A DNA stretch of 64,000 bases from Mayfieldus sp963772265 (GTDB lineage: Bacteria; Actinomycetota; Thermoleophilia; Solirubrobacterales; 70-9): the NCBI GenBank assembly GCA_963772265.1, contig CAVYWS010000008.1, positions 46,899-110,898 of the forward strand, written 5' to 3'. Positions within the stretch are counted from its first letter, which is position 1. Every line of letters begins with the position of its first letter. Both the position numbers and the translations under genes were made by a program. This document shows positions 48,128 to 58,057 of the stretch, one piece after another. The notes under the pieces were generated by a model. That model did no database searches and had not been told where the DNA came from. It was given only the letters and a program-made list of their open reading frames with translations.

Positions 48128-49988
48128 ATGTACTTTGCGCAGCTAGATCGCAGGATGGGCTTCCACGGAGCCGACCGTGGCGCGCGCCCGTTCGAGGAAG
48201 CGAATCTGGCGATCCGCTTGGCGCCGTTCGTCGGTCTGACCGTCGTCACCCTCACAATCGTCCCGTTCGCCTACCAGGGCTGGACCAGCGACATGCTCCT
48301 CTCCTGGGGCGTCCTCGCCCTGATCGTCGGCAGCGCCTTCCTCACCCCATGGTCGCGGCTTCCCGCCGCCGCGCAAACGATCCCCCCGCTGCTGTTCTAT
48401 GTACTGGCGGCGCTTGTCCGGGACGCCACCGGAGGCGGCGAGTCGGTCTTCACGGCGCTCATCCTGCTACCTGTCGTCTGGTTTGCGCTCTACGGCACCC
48501 TTGGCCAGGTGCTCCTCTCGGTCGCTGGATGCGCGATTGCGATCGCCGCCCCGGTGTCTGCTCAACCCCGGGCCGCAGAACCCCAGCAGCGAATACGGAC
48601 GGGCGGCGCTGGACTCCGTGATGACCGGTGCGCTTGGGGTCACCGGCATCCACCTGATGCGGCGGATCCGCGAACGCGAGGAGCTCGCGCGCTCGATCCT
48701 CGACTCGGCCCACGAGGCGTTCATCTCGATCGACCAGGAGGGCCGGATCGTCGAATGGAGCCCGCAGGCGGAGCGCGACTTCGGATGGTCGCGCAACGAG
48801 GCGATCGGCCGGCTGTTGCTGGAGACGATCGTCCCCGAGAACGACGGCAAGCACTACGAGCCCGGGCTGACGCGGATGCTCGAAGGCGACCGGCGGATCC
48901 TCGGCCGGCGTCTGGAGATAACCGCGACCCGCCGCAGCGGGATCCGCTTTCCCGTCGAGCTGACCTTCACCCTTCTGGAGACCTCCCAGGGGCCCCGCTA
49001 CAACGCCTTCGTCCACGACATCAGCGAGCGGCGCAGCTCTGAGGCCGCCCTGGAGGAAGCCAACCAGCGCTTCCGAAGCGCCTTCGACGACGCAGCGATC
49101 GGAATGGCGATGGTCGACACCGAGGGCCGCTGGCAGCGTGCGAACCGGGCGCTCTCCGAGCTCACCGGCTATTCGCAGGATCAGCTGATCGGAATGGGGT
49201 TCGCCGACCTCACCCATCCCGACGACCTGCCCAAGGACCTCAATGCCCTGCAGGAGATGCTCGACGGCGTCCGCGACCGATTCCAGACCGAGAAGCGCTA
49301 CTTCCATGCCAACGGGCATGTGATCTGGGTCAGCCTCCACACCAGCATCGTCCGCGACGTCGACGGCAACCCGATGTACCTGCTCTCACAGATGCAGGAC
49401 ATCAGCGAGCGCAAGGCGAACGAGGCCCGCCTCACCCACCGCGCTTCGCACGACGAGCTCACCGGTTTGCCCAACCGGGGCATGCTCGAGGACCGCATGG
49501 TGCTGGCGCTGAACCGCCAGCGCCGCGAGCGCAAGCCGATCGCGGTCCTCTATCTCGACCTCGACGGGTTCAAGCGCGTCAACGACACCCATGGCCATGA
49601 CGCCGGCGACTACCTGCTGATCGCGATCGCCAAGCGGCTCACCGCCCTGGTGCGGCCCACAGACGTCGTCAGCCGGCTCGGCGGCGACGAGTTCGTGATC
49701 CTCTGCGAGGACATGGACGAGAACGGCGCGACCCGGCTCGCGAAACGGATCATCGAGGTCGTGCCGAAGCCGATTGAGGTCGATGGGGCGCAGCTCGCGG
49801 TCACTCCCAGCATCGGCATCGCGCTGACCCGCGACCCGGCGACCCGCAGCGGGCACCTGCTGGCCGACGCGGACATGGCGATGTATTTCGCCAAGGAGGA
49901 GGGCCGCGCCGGCTACGCCTTCTACGAGGACGAGTTGCGCGAGCGCACCCGCAACCGCCTCGCGTTCGATCCCAGGCTCAACGCCTGA
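48128..49988 (+). CDS. Membrane PAS-PAS-GGDEF diguanylate cyclase (one indel)
   Basis: About 620 residues. The N-terminal half has about five membrane spans (an MASE-like sensor). After an extra base near 48558 the frame continues with a last span and PAS domain 1 (ILDSAHEAFISIDQEGRIVE), then PAS domain 2 (RFRSAFDDAAIGMAMVDTEG; YLLSQMQDISERKANEARLT), then GGDEF (RASHDELTGLPNRGMLEDR, FKRVNDTHGHDAGDYLL, SRLGGDEFVILCED). The active site GGDEF is intact and an inhibitory RxxD (RPTD) precedes it by five residues. It should make c-di-GMP with product inhibition. GAGGAG precedes the ATG at 48128. Confidence 0.88.
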
Positions 49989-50038
49989 GCCCGATCCGGA
50001 TCTGCAGCGGGGCAATCGGGCCGCAGCAGGGCGGCTCG

Positions 50039-50044
50039 TAAACT
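50039..50044 (+). promoter_or_regulatory. -10 box of hisIE/trp genes
   Basis: TAAACT ends 6 bases before the ATG of hisIE, a leaderless arrangement for the head of the trpE-G-D transcript. Confidence 0.45.
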
Positions 50045-50050
50045 GCCCGC

Positions 50051-50698
50051 ATGTTGGAAGGAATCTCGTTTGACGAGCGCGGTCTCGTCCCCTGCGTGAT
50101 GCAGGACCACGCCAGCGGCGAGGTCCTCACCCTCGGCTACATGAACGCGGAGGCCCTGAGGCTGACGGTGGAGACCGGTGAGATCCACTTCTTCAGCCGT
50201 TCCCGCGATCAGATCTGGCACAAGGGGGAGACCTCCGGCAACGTGCAGCGGGTGCGCCAGCTGCGCTACGACTGCGACGGTGACGCCGTGGTGGCGCTGG
50301 TCGAGCCCGCCGGCCCGGCCTGCCACACCGGAGAGCGGAGTTGCTTCTACCGCGAGCTTGGCGGCGCTGCCGAGACCGGCAAGGACGCGCCGCGTGCCGA
50401 CGGTGAGCCGGCCCCGGCCGCGCACGAGGCGCTGGCCGCCCTGGGGCGGACCCTGCACGACCGCAGCCGCGAGCGCCCCGAGGGCAGCTACACGGTGAAG
50501 CTGCTCGACGACACGGCTCTGCTCGAGTCGAAGCTCAACGAGGAGACCGAGGAGGTGACCCGCGCGGCGCGCGAGGAGAGCCAGGAGCGGGTGGCCGAGG
50601 AGGCTGCCGATCTGATCTACCACGTCTCCGTGCTGCTGCGCTCGCGTGAGGTCGAGGTGGCCGAGGTCATGGAGGTGCTCAATGGCCGTCGTCTCTGA
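50051..50698 (+). CDS. hisIE: Bifunctional phosphoribosyl-AMP cyclohydrolase / phosphoribosyl-ATP pyrophosphatase
   Basis: Two steps of histidine synthesis in one 215-residue protein. HisI part (about 1-110): VMQDHASGEVLTLGYMN, HFFSRSRDQIWHKGETSGN, YDCDGDAVV with metal-binding Asp/Cys, and ACHTGERSCFYR. HisE part (about 125-215): LYxxL-like start, SYTVKLLDDTALLESKLNEE and AADLIYHVSVLL. Other his genes are not in the window. trpE starts inside its last 17 bases. Confidence 0.94.
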   Translation: MLEGISFDERGLVPCVMQDHASGEVLTLGYMNAEALRLTVETGEIHFFSRSRDQIWHKGETSGNVQRVRQLRYDCDGDAVVALVEPAGPACHTGERSCFYRELGGAAETGKDAPRADGEPAPAAHEALAALGRTLHDRSRERPEGSYTVKLLDDTALLESKLNEETEEVTRAAREESQERVAEEAADLIYHVSVLLRSREVEVAEVMEVLNGRRL

Positions 50699-52205
50699 GC
50701 TCGCGGGGCTCGACCCCGACCCGTCCACCGCCCGCGAGCTTGCCCGCGAGGGCAACGTCGTGCCGGTGCGGCTGCGGCTGGTCGAGGACTGCGAGACGCC
50801 GGTCTCGGCGCTGCTGAAGCTGCGCGACGAGGGACCCTGTTTCCTGCTCGAATCTGCCGAGCAGGGGCGCCTCGGGCGCTGGTCGTTTCTCGGCTTCCGG
50901 CCGAGGGCGGTGCTGCGCTGGTCCGAGGGAACCCTCTCGGAGTGGCGCGGCGAGGCGGCCCACGCCGGCGGGCCTCCCGACACCGAGCAGCCAGCCCCCG
51001 ACCCATATCTGGCGCTGGCCGAGTACCTGGGCCAGTTCCGGCTCGCCCCGGTCGAGGACCTGCCCCCGTTCTCGGGGGGAGCCGTGGGGATCTTCGGCTA
51101 CGACCTGGTCCGAACCGTCGAGCCCCTCGGGGCGCCCAACCCCGACCCGCTCGGCCTGCCGGACATGGCGCTGATGGTCAGCGACGTGATGCTGGCCTTC
51201 GACCACCTGCGCCACGAGCTGACGATCCTCGCCTGCGCATTCGCCGACGACGAGGGCGGGATCGACGCCGCCTACGAGCGCGCCGCCGAGGCGATCGCCG
51301 ACGTGCGGCGCAGGCTCCGCGGCCCGGTGCCCGCCCCCGCCGAGCCACAGGTCTCCGAGGCCCCCCATTTCGAGTCCAACATGAGCCGCGAGCAGTTCGA
51401 GGGGGCGGTGTCGAGGATCATCGAGTACATCCACGCCGGCGACGCGTTCCAGGTCGTGCCGTCGCAGCGCTTCAGCGCCCCGGCCCCGGTCGAGGCGCTC
51501 TCGGTCTACCGCGGCCTGCGCGCCGTCAATCCGTCCCCCTACATGTACTACCTCGAGTTCGGCGACTTCCAGGTCGCCGGCGCCTCTCCCGAGCCCCTGG
51601 TCAAGGTGACCGGGGACCGGGTCGAGACCCGCCCGATCGCCGGCACCTATCCGCGCGGGGGCAGCGAGGACGAGGACCGCCGCCTGGCCGAGCGCCTGAT
51701 CGCCGACCCAAAGGAGCGCGCCGAGCACGTGATGCTCGTCGACCTCGGCCGCAACGACCTTGGGCGGGTCTGCGAGTACGGCTCGGTCAGCGTCGACGAG
51801 CTGATGGTGGTTGAGACCTACTCCCACGTCCTTCACATCGTCAGCCAGGTGTCCGGCACGCTTCGGGAGGGCATCGGAGCGATGGACGTGCTGCGCTCGG
51901 TGCTGCCGGCGGGGACCCTGTCCGGGGCCCCGAAGGTGCGCGCGATGCAGATCATCGACGAGCTCGAGCCGCAGAAGCGCGGCTCCTACGGCGGGGCGAT
52001 CGGCTACCTGTCGTGGGGCGGAGACCTCGACACCGCGATCCACATCCGCACCGTGGTCGTCAAGGACGGCCAGATCCACGTCCAGGCCGGCGGCGGCACT
52101 GTGGCGGACGCGAAGCCCGCCTACGAGTACAACGAGTCGGTCAACAAGGCGAAGGCGATATTCCGAGCGGTTGAGCTGGCATGCGAGCAGCCGGATTGGC
52201 CGTGA
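50682..52205 (+). CDS. trpE: Anthranilate synthase component I
   Basis: Converts chorismate to anthranilate with ammonia from TrpG. 507 residues: the regulatory N-domain contains FLLESAEQG, the LLES motif that binds tryptophan in feedback-inhibited enzymes. The catalytic part shows GDAFQVVPSQRF, TRPIAGTYPRGG, AEHVMLVDLGRNDLGRV and GTLSGAPKVRAMQIIDELEP. Overlaps hisIE by 17 bases; trpG follows by 4 bases. Confidence 0.95.
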   Translation: MAVVSELAGLDPDPSTARELAREGNVVPVRLRLVEDCETPVSALLKLRDEGPCFLLESAEQGRLGRWSFLGFRPRAVLRWSEGTLSEWRGEAAHAGGPPDTEQPAPDPYLALAEYLGQFRLAPVEDLPPFSGGAVGIFGYDLVRTVEPLGAPNPDPLGLPDMALMVSDVMLAFDHLRHELTILACAFADDEGGIDAAYERAAEAIADVRRRLRGPVPAPAEPQVSEAPHFESNMSREQFEGAVSRIIEYIHAGDAFQVVPSQRFSAPAPVEALSVYRGLRAVNPSPYMYYLEFGDFQVAGASPEPLVKVTGDRVETRPIAGTYPRGGSEDEDRRLAERLIADPKERAEHVMLVDLGRNDLGRVCEYGSVSVDELMVVETYSHVLHIVSQVSGTLREGIGAMDVLRSVLPAGTLSGAPKVRAMQIIDELEPQKRGSYGGAIGYLSWGGDLDTAIHIRTVVVKDGQIHVQAGGGTVADAKPAYEYNESVNKAKAIFRAVELACEQPDWP

Positions 52206-52209
52206 GCGA

Positions 52210-52771
52210 ATGAGAGTCCTCGTCATCGACAACTACGACTCCTTCACCTACAACCTGGTCCAGTACCTGGGCGAGCTCGGCGCCGAAGTCGAGGTGGTCC
52301 GCAACGACCGTGCCGCGGTCGAGGAGCTGCTCGAGCGCAGCCCCGACCGCCTCGTCGTCTCGCCGGGCCCCTGCACGCCGGCGGAGGCCGGGATCTCGGT
52401 TGAGGCGATCGGCTCCTTCGCCAGAGCGGGAACGCCGGTGCTGGGCGTCTGCCTCGGGCATCAGGCGCTGGTCGAGGCGTTCGGCGGCCGTACCGTGCGC
52501 GGCGAGCCGATCCACGGCAAGGACGCCGAGGTCGAGCACGACGGACGCGCGATATACGACGGGGTCCCGAGCCCGCTGGTGGCCGGCCGCTATCACTCCC
52601 TGATCGCCGACCCCGACCTGCCCGAGCGAGCTCGAGCTCAGCGCCAGCCTCGGCGACGTGGTGATGGGGGTGCGCCACCGCGAGCTGCCGGCCGAAGGGG
52701 TCCAGTTTCACCCCGAGTCGGTGTTGACGCCGCAGGGCAAGCAGCTGCTCGCCAACTTCCTGCGGCAGTAG
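52210..52771 (+). CDS. trpG: Anthranilate synthase component II, glutamine amidotransferase (one indel)
   Basis: Supplies ammonia to TrpE. RVLVIDNYDSFTYNLVQYLG starts the class I amidotransferase; the nucleophile is in LGVCLGHQAL. After AGRYHSLIADPDLPE the frame shifts by one inserted base near 52630, and LELSASLGDVVMGVRHRELP then VQFHPESVLT, with the catalytic His and Glu, complete about 187 residues. Uncorrected, it fuses to trpD. Confidence 0.92.
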
Positions 52772-52773
52772 CG

Positions 52774-53802
52774 ATGCCCAACGAGATCGTCACCCGGGCC
52801 ATCGACGCCGTCTGCGCGGGCGACCACCTGACGACCGACCACGCGGCGACGGTCCTGTCCGAGATCATGGAGGGCCGCACCGGCGAGGTCCAGACCGCTG
52901 CCTTCCTGGTCGCCCTGCGTGCAAAGGGCGAGACCGTCCCCGAGCTCGTCGGGCTGGCGCGGACGATGCGGGAGCTGGCCGACTCGGTCGAGATCGATCG
53001 CGCCGACCTCGTCGACACCGCCGGCACCGGAGGCGGGCCCTCGACGTTCAACATCTCGACCGCGGCGGCGCTGGTTGCCGCCGGGGCGGGGTGCGCTGTC
53101 GCCAAGCACGGCAACCGGTCCAACACCAGCCGCTGCGGCTCGGCCGACCTGCTCGAGGCGCTCGGAGTCTCGATCGACCTCGACCCCGACCAGGTGGCCC
53201 GCTGCATCGACGAGGTCGGCTTCGGGTTCATGTTCGCGCCGCGGCATCACAAGGCGATGGCCCACGTGATCCCGGTGCGAAAGGAGCTCGGGGTGCGGAC
53301 GATCTTCAACTTTCTCGGGCCATTGACCAACCCGGCGGGGGCGACCCGGCAGCTGCTCGGAGTCTCGGACCGCCGCTACCAGGAGACGATCGCCGAGGCC
53401 CTGGTCGGGCTGGGCGCGGAGTCGGCGCTCGTGGTCAGCGCAGAGGACGCGACCGACGAGCTCTCGGTCTCCGCCCCTACGCGGGTGATCGAGGTCAGCG
53501 AGGGGGGGACCGAGGAATGGTTCGTCGAGCCGGGCCAGTTCGGCCTCGGCGTGGCGCCCGTCGAGGAGATCGCCGGCGGCGAACCCAATCAGAACGCTGC
53601 CACCGTCCGCTCGGTGCTGGAGGGAGCCGAGGGAGCGGCTCTCGACGTCGTCCTGCTCAACGCCGGGGCGGCGATCTACGTCGGCGGCGGCGCCGGCGAC
53701 CTCGCGGGGGGAATCGAGATGGCCCGCGAGGCGGTCGGCTCCGGGGCGGCGGCGCAGGTGCTCGGGCGGCTGGTCGCGCTGAGCGGTGAGCTGGCCGGCT
53801 AG
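52774..53802 (+). CDS. trpD: Anthranilate phosphoribosyltransferase
   Basis: 342 residues. Adds phosphoribose from PRPP to anthranilate. Conserved blocks DTAGTGGGPSTFNISTAAAL (PRPP loop), KHGNRSNTSRCGSADLLEAL, FMFAPRHHKAMAHV and GPLTNPAGATRQLLGV. The ATG follows the corrected trpG stop by two bases. Confidence 0.95.
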   Translation: MPNEIVTRAIDAVCAGDHLTTDHAATVLSEIMEGRTGEVQTAAFLVALRAKGETVPELVGLARTMRELADSVEIDRADLVDTAGTGGGPSTFNISTAAALVAAGAGCAVAKHGNRSNTSRCGSADLLEALGVSIDLDPDQVARCIDEVGFGFMFAPRHHKAMAHVIPVRKELGVRTIFNFLGPLTNPAGATRQLLGVSDRRYQETIAEALVGLGAESALVVSAEDATDELSVSAPTRVIEVSEGGTEEWFVEPGQFGLGVAPVEEIAGGEPNQNAATVRSVLEGAEGAALDVVLLNAGAAIYVGGGAGDLAGGIEMAREAVGSGAAAQVLGRLVALSGELAG

Positions 53803-53851
53803 GCGCCCCGATCGTGGCCTCGTTTGAATGCTCTATGTTCTGGCGCGCACG

Positions 53852-54658
53852 ATGGGCATGATCGAGGAGCTCGTCTCCGCGGCCAGAGAGGGGGTTGAGC
53901 ACCGCCGTGAGCAGGTGCCACTTGCCGACCTCGAGAGCCGGCTTTCGAGCCGGGACCAGGACCGACCCTTCATGGAGGCCCTGGTCAGGCCAGGGCTCTC
54001 GCTGATCGCCGAGTTCAAGCGCCGCTCGCCCAGCGCCGGCGCGATCGTCGCCGACGCAGCCGTCGCCGGTACCGTGCAGGCATTCGAGCGCGGCGGCGCC
54101 GCGGCGCTTTCGGTGCTCACCGATCAGCCTCACTTCGGGGGCTCGCTTGACGACCTCCGCGCGGCTCGCGAGGCCTGTGACCTGCCGATCCTCCGCAAGG
54201 ACTTCGTCGTCGACCCCTACCAGCTCTACGAGGCGGCGGCGAACGGAGCCGACGCCGTGCTGCTGATCGTCCGGGCGCTCTCCGACGAGGAGCTTGCGAC
54301 CCTGCACAACGAGGCGCTCGCCCTCGACCTGGATCCGCTGATCGAGGTCCACGACGAGGAGGAGCTGGAGCGGGCGCTGACGCTGGACGCGGCCGTCATC
54401 GGGATCAACAACCGCGACCTCGACCGAGGTGAGGTCGACCTGACGAAGACCTTCGAGCTGATGCCCGACGTTCCGGCCGGCAAGACGGTGGTCGCCGAGA
54501 GCGGCATCTCCGACCCCGCCCAGCTCGAGGAGCTCGACCGGGTCGGAGTCGACGCGGTGCTGATCGGCGAGGCACTGATGCGCGCCGCCGATCCCGAGGC
54601 CCGGGCGCGCGAGTTCGTCCCTCCCGAGGAGAGCACCCGCGAGCAGCAGCTGCCCTAG
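53852..54658 (+). CDS. trpC: Indole-3-glycerol phosphate synthase
   Basis: A TIM-barrel enzyme closing the indole ring. LIAEFKRRSPSAGAI carries the catalytic Lys and Glu, with SVLTDQPHFGGSLDDL, PILRKDFVVDPYQLYEA, IGINNRDL and VVAESGIS all present. In-frame ATGs at 53828, 53852 and 53858 are possible. TATGTT at 53834-53839 makes 53828 unlikely if it is the promoter; the conserved N-terminus begins at IEELVSAARE. The following gap (54659-54742) separates it from htrA. Confidence 0.93.
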   Translation: MGMIEELVSAAREGVEHRREQVPLADLESRLSSRDQDRPFMEALVRPGLSLIAEFKRRSPSAGAIVADAAVAGTVQAFERGGAAALSVLTDQPHFGGSLDDLRAAREACDLPILRKDFVVDPYQLYEAAANGADAVLLIVRALSDEELATLHNEALALDLDPLIEVHDEEELERALTLDAAVIGINNRDLDRGEVDLTKTFELMPDVPAGKTVVAESGISDPAQLEELDRVGVDAVLIGEALMRAADPEARAREFVPPEESTREQQLP

Positions 54659-54742
54659 CCCGCCGCGGCGAATTTCGAGATTTAGCTCCGCTTAGAGGTT
54701 CCTTTAGAAGCCGATCAGCGCCTGCCGGGACCATCGTCGGCG

Positions 54743-55943
54743 ATGGTCGATCGAGCGAAGACTCTCTCCCGCACACCGTTTGGCTCCGCCCTGCTGGGTG
54801 GGCTGGTGGTCGCGATCCTTGGCTGGGTTGCGATTGCCGCCGGCCTCGTCCACGCGCTCCTCCTCCGACAATCAGGCTGTTCAGGCGCCCCTCACCCCGG
54901 CTCCGGTGAATGCCAAGGCGACCAGCAAGGCAGACACGGTCGCGCGGATCTACAAGGCGGACTCCTCGGGCGTCGCCTTCATCGAGGCCGAACGGCAAGC
55001 GCGCCAGCCGTCCCCGTTCGACCTCTTCGGCGCTCCCCAGGGAGGCGGCACCGCGACCGGCTCCGGCTTCGTCCTCGACACCGAAGGCCACATCCTGACC
55101 AACAACCACGTGGTCTCGCGGGCGCAGACGATCCGGGTCAAGCTCGGCGGCAGCGACACCTCCTATACCGCCAAGGTGGTCGGCACCGATCCGACCACCG
55201 ATCTCGCCCTGCTCAAGATCGACGCCCCGGCTTCTGACCTGCATCCGCTGGCACTCGGCGACTCCTCGAGCGTGCAGGTGGGTGACCCGGTGGTGGCGAT
55301 CGGAAACCCGTTCGGACTCGACCAGACGGCGACCACCGGCATCGTTTCCGCGCTCCAACGTCAGATCCAGGCGCCGAACGGGTTCTCGATCTCCAACGTG
55401 ATCCAGACCGATGCCTCGATCAACCCGGGCAACTCGGGCGGCCCGCTGATCAACGCACAGGGCCAGGTGATCGGCATCACCTCCCAGATCGAGACCGCGG
55501 GCGGTAACGGCTCGGTCGGGATCGGATTCGCGATTCCCAGCAACACCGCGCGCCAGGTGGTCGACCAGTTGGAGCGCAGCGGAAAGGTCGAGCACGCTTA
55601 CCTCGGAATCAGCGGCACCACGATCACTCCCGACGTCGCCGATGCGCTCAACCTGCCGGTCGACGCAGGCGTGCTGGTCGAGCAGGCGGTAAAGGGCGGC
55701 CCCGCCGATCAGGCGGGTATTCGCGGCGGGCAGACCGCGGCGACCATCGACGGGGCGGACGTGCGCCTTGGCGGCGACATCATCACCGAGGTCAACGGCC
55801 ACAAGATCGCCTCGATGGACCAGGTCGTGAACCTCGTCAACTCCGCCAAGCCAGGGGACACGCTCGACGTCACCTATCGCCGCGGCGGCGACACCAAGAC
55901 GACCACGATCACCCTCGGCGACCGCCCCAGCACTGCTCGCTGA
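54743..55943 (+). CDS. htrA: HtrA/DegP-type serine protease with PDZ domain (one indel)
   Basis: A membrane-anchored trypsin-like protease for envelope protein quality control. The first frame gives a basic N-terminus and a membrane span (ALLGGLVVAILGWVAIAAGL); after an inserted base near 54860 the protease continues with the triad His in NNHVV, Asp in TTDLALLKI and Ser in NPGNSGGPL, then a PDZ domain with GVLVEQAVKGGPADQAGIRG. About 400 residues. It interrupts the trp gene series. Three TTAG motifs spaced 10 and 12 bases (54682, 54692, 54704) precede it. Confidence 0.92.
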
Positions 55944-56038
55944 TCTCGCCCGACCGGGGAGCGAGGAGGTTCCCGGGCGGGAAGAGATGATTGCCGCGGG
56001 GCGGTTGCGGGCGCCCGGAGCCGGGCCTTTTCACCCCT

Positions 56039-56044
56039 TACCCT
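56039..56044 (+). promoter_or_regulatory. -10-like box of trpF
   Basis: TACCCT ends 7 bases before the trpF ATG, suggesting that trpF-trpB has its own leaderless promoter after htrA. Confidence 0.4.
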
Positions 56045-56051
56045 TGACCCC

Positions 56052-56688
56052 ATGCGGGTCAAGATCTGCGGCATCACCAACATCGACGATGCCCGCGAGG
56101 CGGTGCGCCTCGGCGCCTGGGCGATCGGGCTGATCCATCACGAAGAGAGCCCGCGCCGGGTCGAGCCCGGGACCGCGGCTGAGATCGGCTCCGAGCTGCG
56201 CCGCCAGTGCGAGATCGCCGGCGTATTCGTCAACCCGACCCTCGATCGGGTCGTGGCCGCGGTCGCCGACGAAGGCCTCTCGATCGTCCAGCTCAACGGG
56301 GACGAGGGGCCGTCGTTCTGCACCGAGATCGCCCGCCGCACCGGCGCCAAGGTGATCAAGGCGCTCCACGTCAAGAGCGCGGCCGACGTGCGCGCCGCGG
56401 AGACCTTCAACACCGACTTCCACATGTTCGACACACGCCACAGCGAGCTCTGGGGGGGAACCGGAGAGAGCTTTGACTGGGAGCTGCTGTCCGGCCGCCA
56501 TTCGGAGGTGCCGGCGATCGTCGCCGGAGGGCTGCGACCCGACAACGTCGCCGCGGCGATCGACGCCGCGCGGCCCTTCGCGGTCGACGTCGCCAGCGGG
56601 GTGGAGGCCGAGCCGGGGCGCAAGGACCCCGAGCTGCTGGCCGCGTTCTTCGACGCGGCCAACGCCGCAGTCACGACCGACCCAGTGA
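56052..56688 (+). CDS. trpF: Phosphoribosylanthranilate isomerase
   Basis: A (beta-alpha)8 enzyme: RVKICGITNIDDAREAVRLG (catalytic Cys), GVFVNPTLD, VQLNGDEGPSFC, and AGGLRPDNVAAAI, ending VDVASGVEAEPGRKD. As sequenced it has no stop and reads in frame into trpB. However, a TGA at 56686-56688 overlaps the GTG of trpB (GTGA); removing one C from the CCC just before it would end TrpF there. I therefore list two genes; the fusion is discussed in findings. Confidence 0.9.
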
Positions 56689-57903
56689 GCACTGCAGCGC
56701 TGGAGGAGCGCTTCGGCCCCTACGGGGGGCGGTACGTCCCCGAGACCCTGATCTCCGCCCTCGACGAGCTTGCAGCTGCATGGTCGGAGGCCCGGGAGGA
56801 CGGCGGCTTCCAGGCCGAGCTGGCGCGCCTGCATCTCGACTTCATCGGCCGCCCGACGCCGCTCTATCGGGCTTCCCGGCTCTCGGAGCGGGCCGGCCGG
56901 ACCGTCTACCTGAAGCGTGAGGACCTCGCCCACACCGGCGCCCACAAGATCAACAACGCGGTCGGGCAGTCGCTGCTGGCAAAGCGGATGGGCAAGCGGC
57001 GGGTGATCGCCGAGACCGGCGCCGGCCAGCACGGGGTCGCGACCGCGACCGCCTGCGCCCTGCTCGGGCTCGAGTGCGTCGTCTACATGGGAACCGAGGA
57101 CATGCGCCGGCAGCGACCCAATGTCGAGCGGATGAACCTGCTCGGCGCCGAGGTGGTCCCGGTGGAGGCCGGGGCGCGGACGCTGAAGGAGGCGGTCAGC
57201 GCCGCGATCCGCGACTGGGTCGCCAGCGTCGGCGACACCCACTACGTGATCGGCTCCGCGGTCGGGCCGGCGCCGTTCCCGGTCCTGGTCCGCGACCTGC
57301 AGCGGGTGATCGGCGACGAGGCGCGCCGGCAGGCGCTCGAGGCCGAGGGCAAGCTGCCCGGCCGGGTGATCGCCTGCGTCGGCGGCGGCTCGAACGCGAT
57401 CGGCACCTTCACCGCCTTCCTCGACGACGACGTCGAGCTGGTCGGGGTCGAGGCCGCTGGAGAGGGCCTCTCCAGCGGCCGCCACGGCGCCTCGCTGGGG
57501 GCGGGGCGGACCGGAGTGCTGCACGGGTCGCTCTCCTCGGTTCTCAGCGACGAGGACGGCCAGATCCTCGAGGCCCACTCGATCTCGGCCGGGCTCGACT
57601 ACCCGGGCGTCGGGACCCGAGCATGCCCAGCTTCGCGACAGCGGCCGGGCCCGCTATGAGTCGGTGACCGACCGCGACGCGTTGCTCGCCTTCCGCGAGC
57701 TCTCGCGCCTCGAGGGGATCGTCCCGGCGCTGGAGCCGGCCCACGCGATCGCCTGGCTGCTGGCGAATTCCGGATCGCAGAGGGCCGGCCCGCCCGGAAG
57801 CGGAGCTGAGGACGTGCCGGGCTATGACTTGGTCTGTCTCAGCGGCCGCGGCGACAAGGACCTCGCCGAGGCACTCGAAGCCTTGGAGAAGCTAGATGAG
57901 TGA
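56685..57903 (+). CDS. trpB: Tryptophan synthase beta subunit (one indel)
   Basis: PLP enzyme joining indole and serine. GTG 56685 begins STAALEERFGPYGGRYVPET, a typical TrpB start. Conserved features are KREDLAHTGAHKINNAVGQS (PLP lysine in HK), ETGAGQHGVATATACALLG, GSAVGPAPFP and GGGSNAIG. After SISAGLDYPGVG an inserted A near 57617 shifts the frame; PEHAQLRDSGRARYESV and LSGRGDKDLAE follow to the stop. About 405 residues. Confidence 0.94.
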
Positions 57904-57924
57904 CCCCACGACCACGCACCCTGG

Positions 57925-57948
57925 ATGATGCGCGTGGCGCGTCGCATG
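57925..57948. repeat. Repeat element, head copy between trpB and trpA
   Basis: A 24-base segment here (ATGATGCGCGTGGC, then four bases, then CGCATG) closely matches 58911-58933 downstream of trpA. The 154-base gap between trpB and trpA carries no gene that I can support. Confidence 0.45.
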
Positions 57949-57967
57949 TCTTCGTCCTCGGACGCTC

Positions 57968-57984
57968 GTGTGCGACTCGCACAC
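57968..57984. repeat. Palindrome in the trpB-trpA gap
   Basis: GTGTGCGA and TCGCACAC flank a single C: a perfect 17-base inverted repeat. It could form a tight hairpin or bind a dimeric protein; no regulator is implied. Confidence 0.5.
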
Positions 57985-58035
57985 TTCGCGCCCTGCGTCC
58001 TCGATCTGCTCGGCCACGCGCCTCCCCAGGGGCAC

Positions 58036-58057
58036 GCTGCCGTGGCATCACTCATCT
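58036..58057. repeat. Repeat element, tail copy before trpA
   Basis: GCATCACTCATCTA next to the trpA start matches GCATGACTCATCTA downstream of trpA at 58929-58942 in all but one position. Together with the head copy it brackets about 90 bases. Confidence 0.45.

Noticed and set aside
52210..53802. TrpG-TrpD fusion as known in some enterobacteria
   Set aside because: The linker is Arg-rich out-of-frame sequence; the conserved TrpG C-terminus with FHPES is in another frame and ends two bases before trpD.
57822..58055. Minus-strand 77-residue frame in the trpB-trpA gap
   Set aside because: It overlaps trpB and follows the repeat element; its composition is that of translated repeat DNA.
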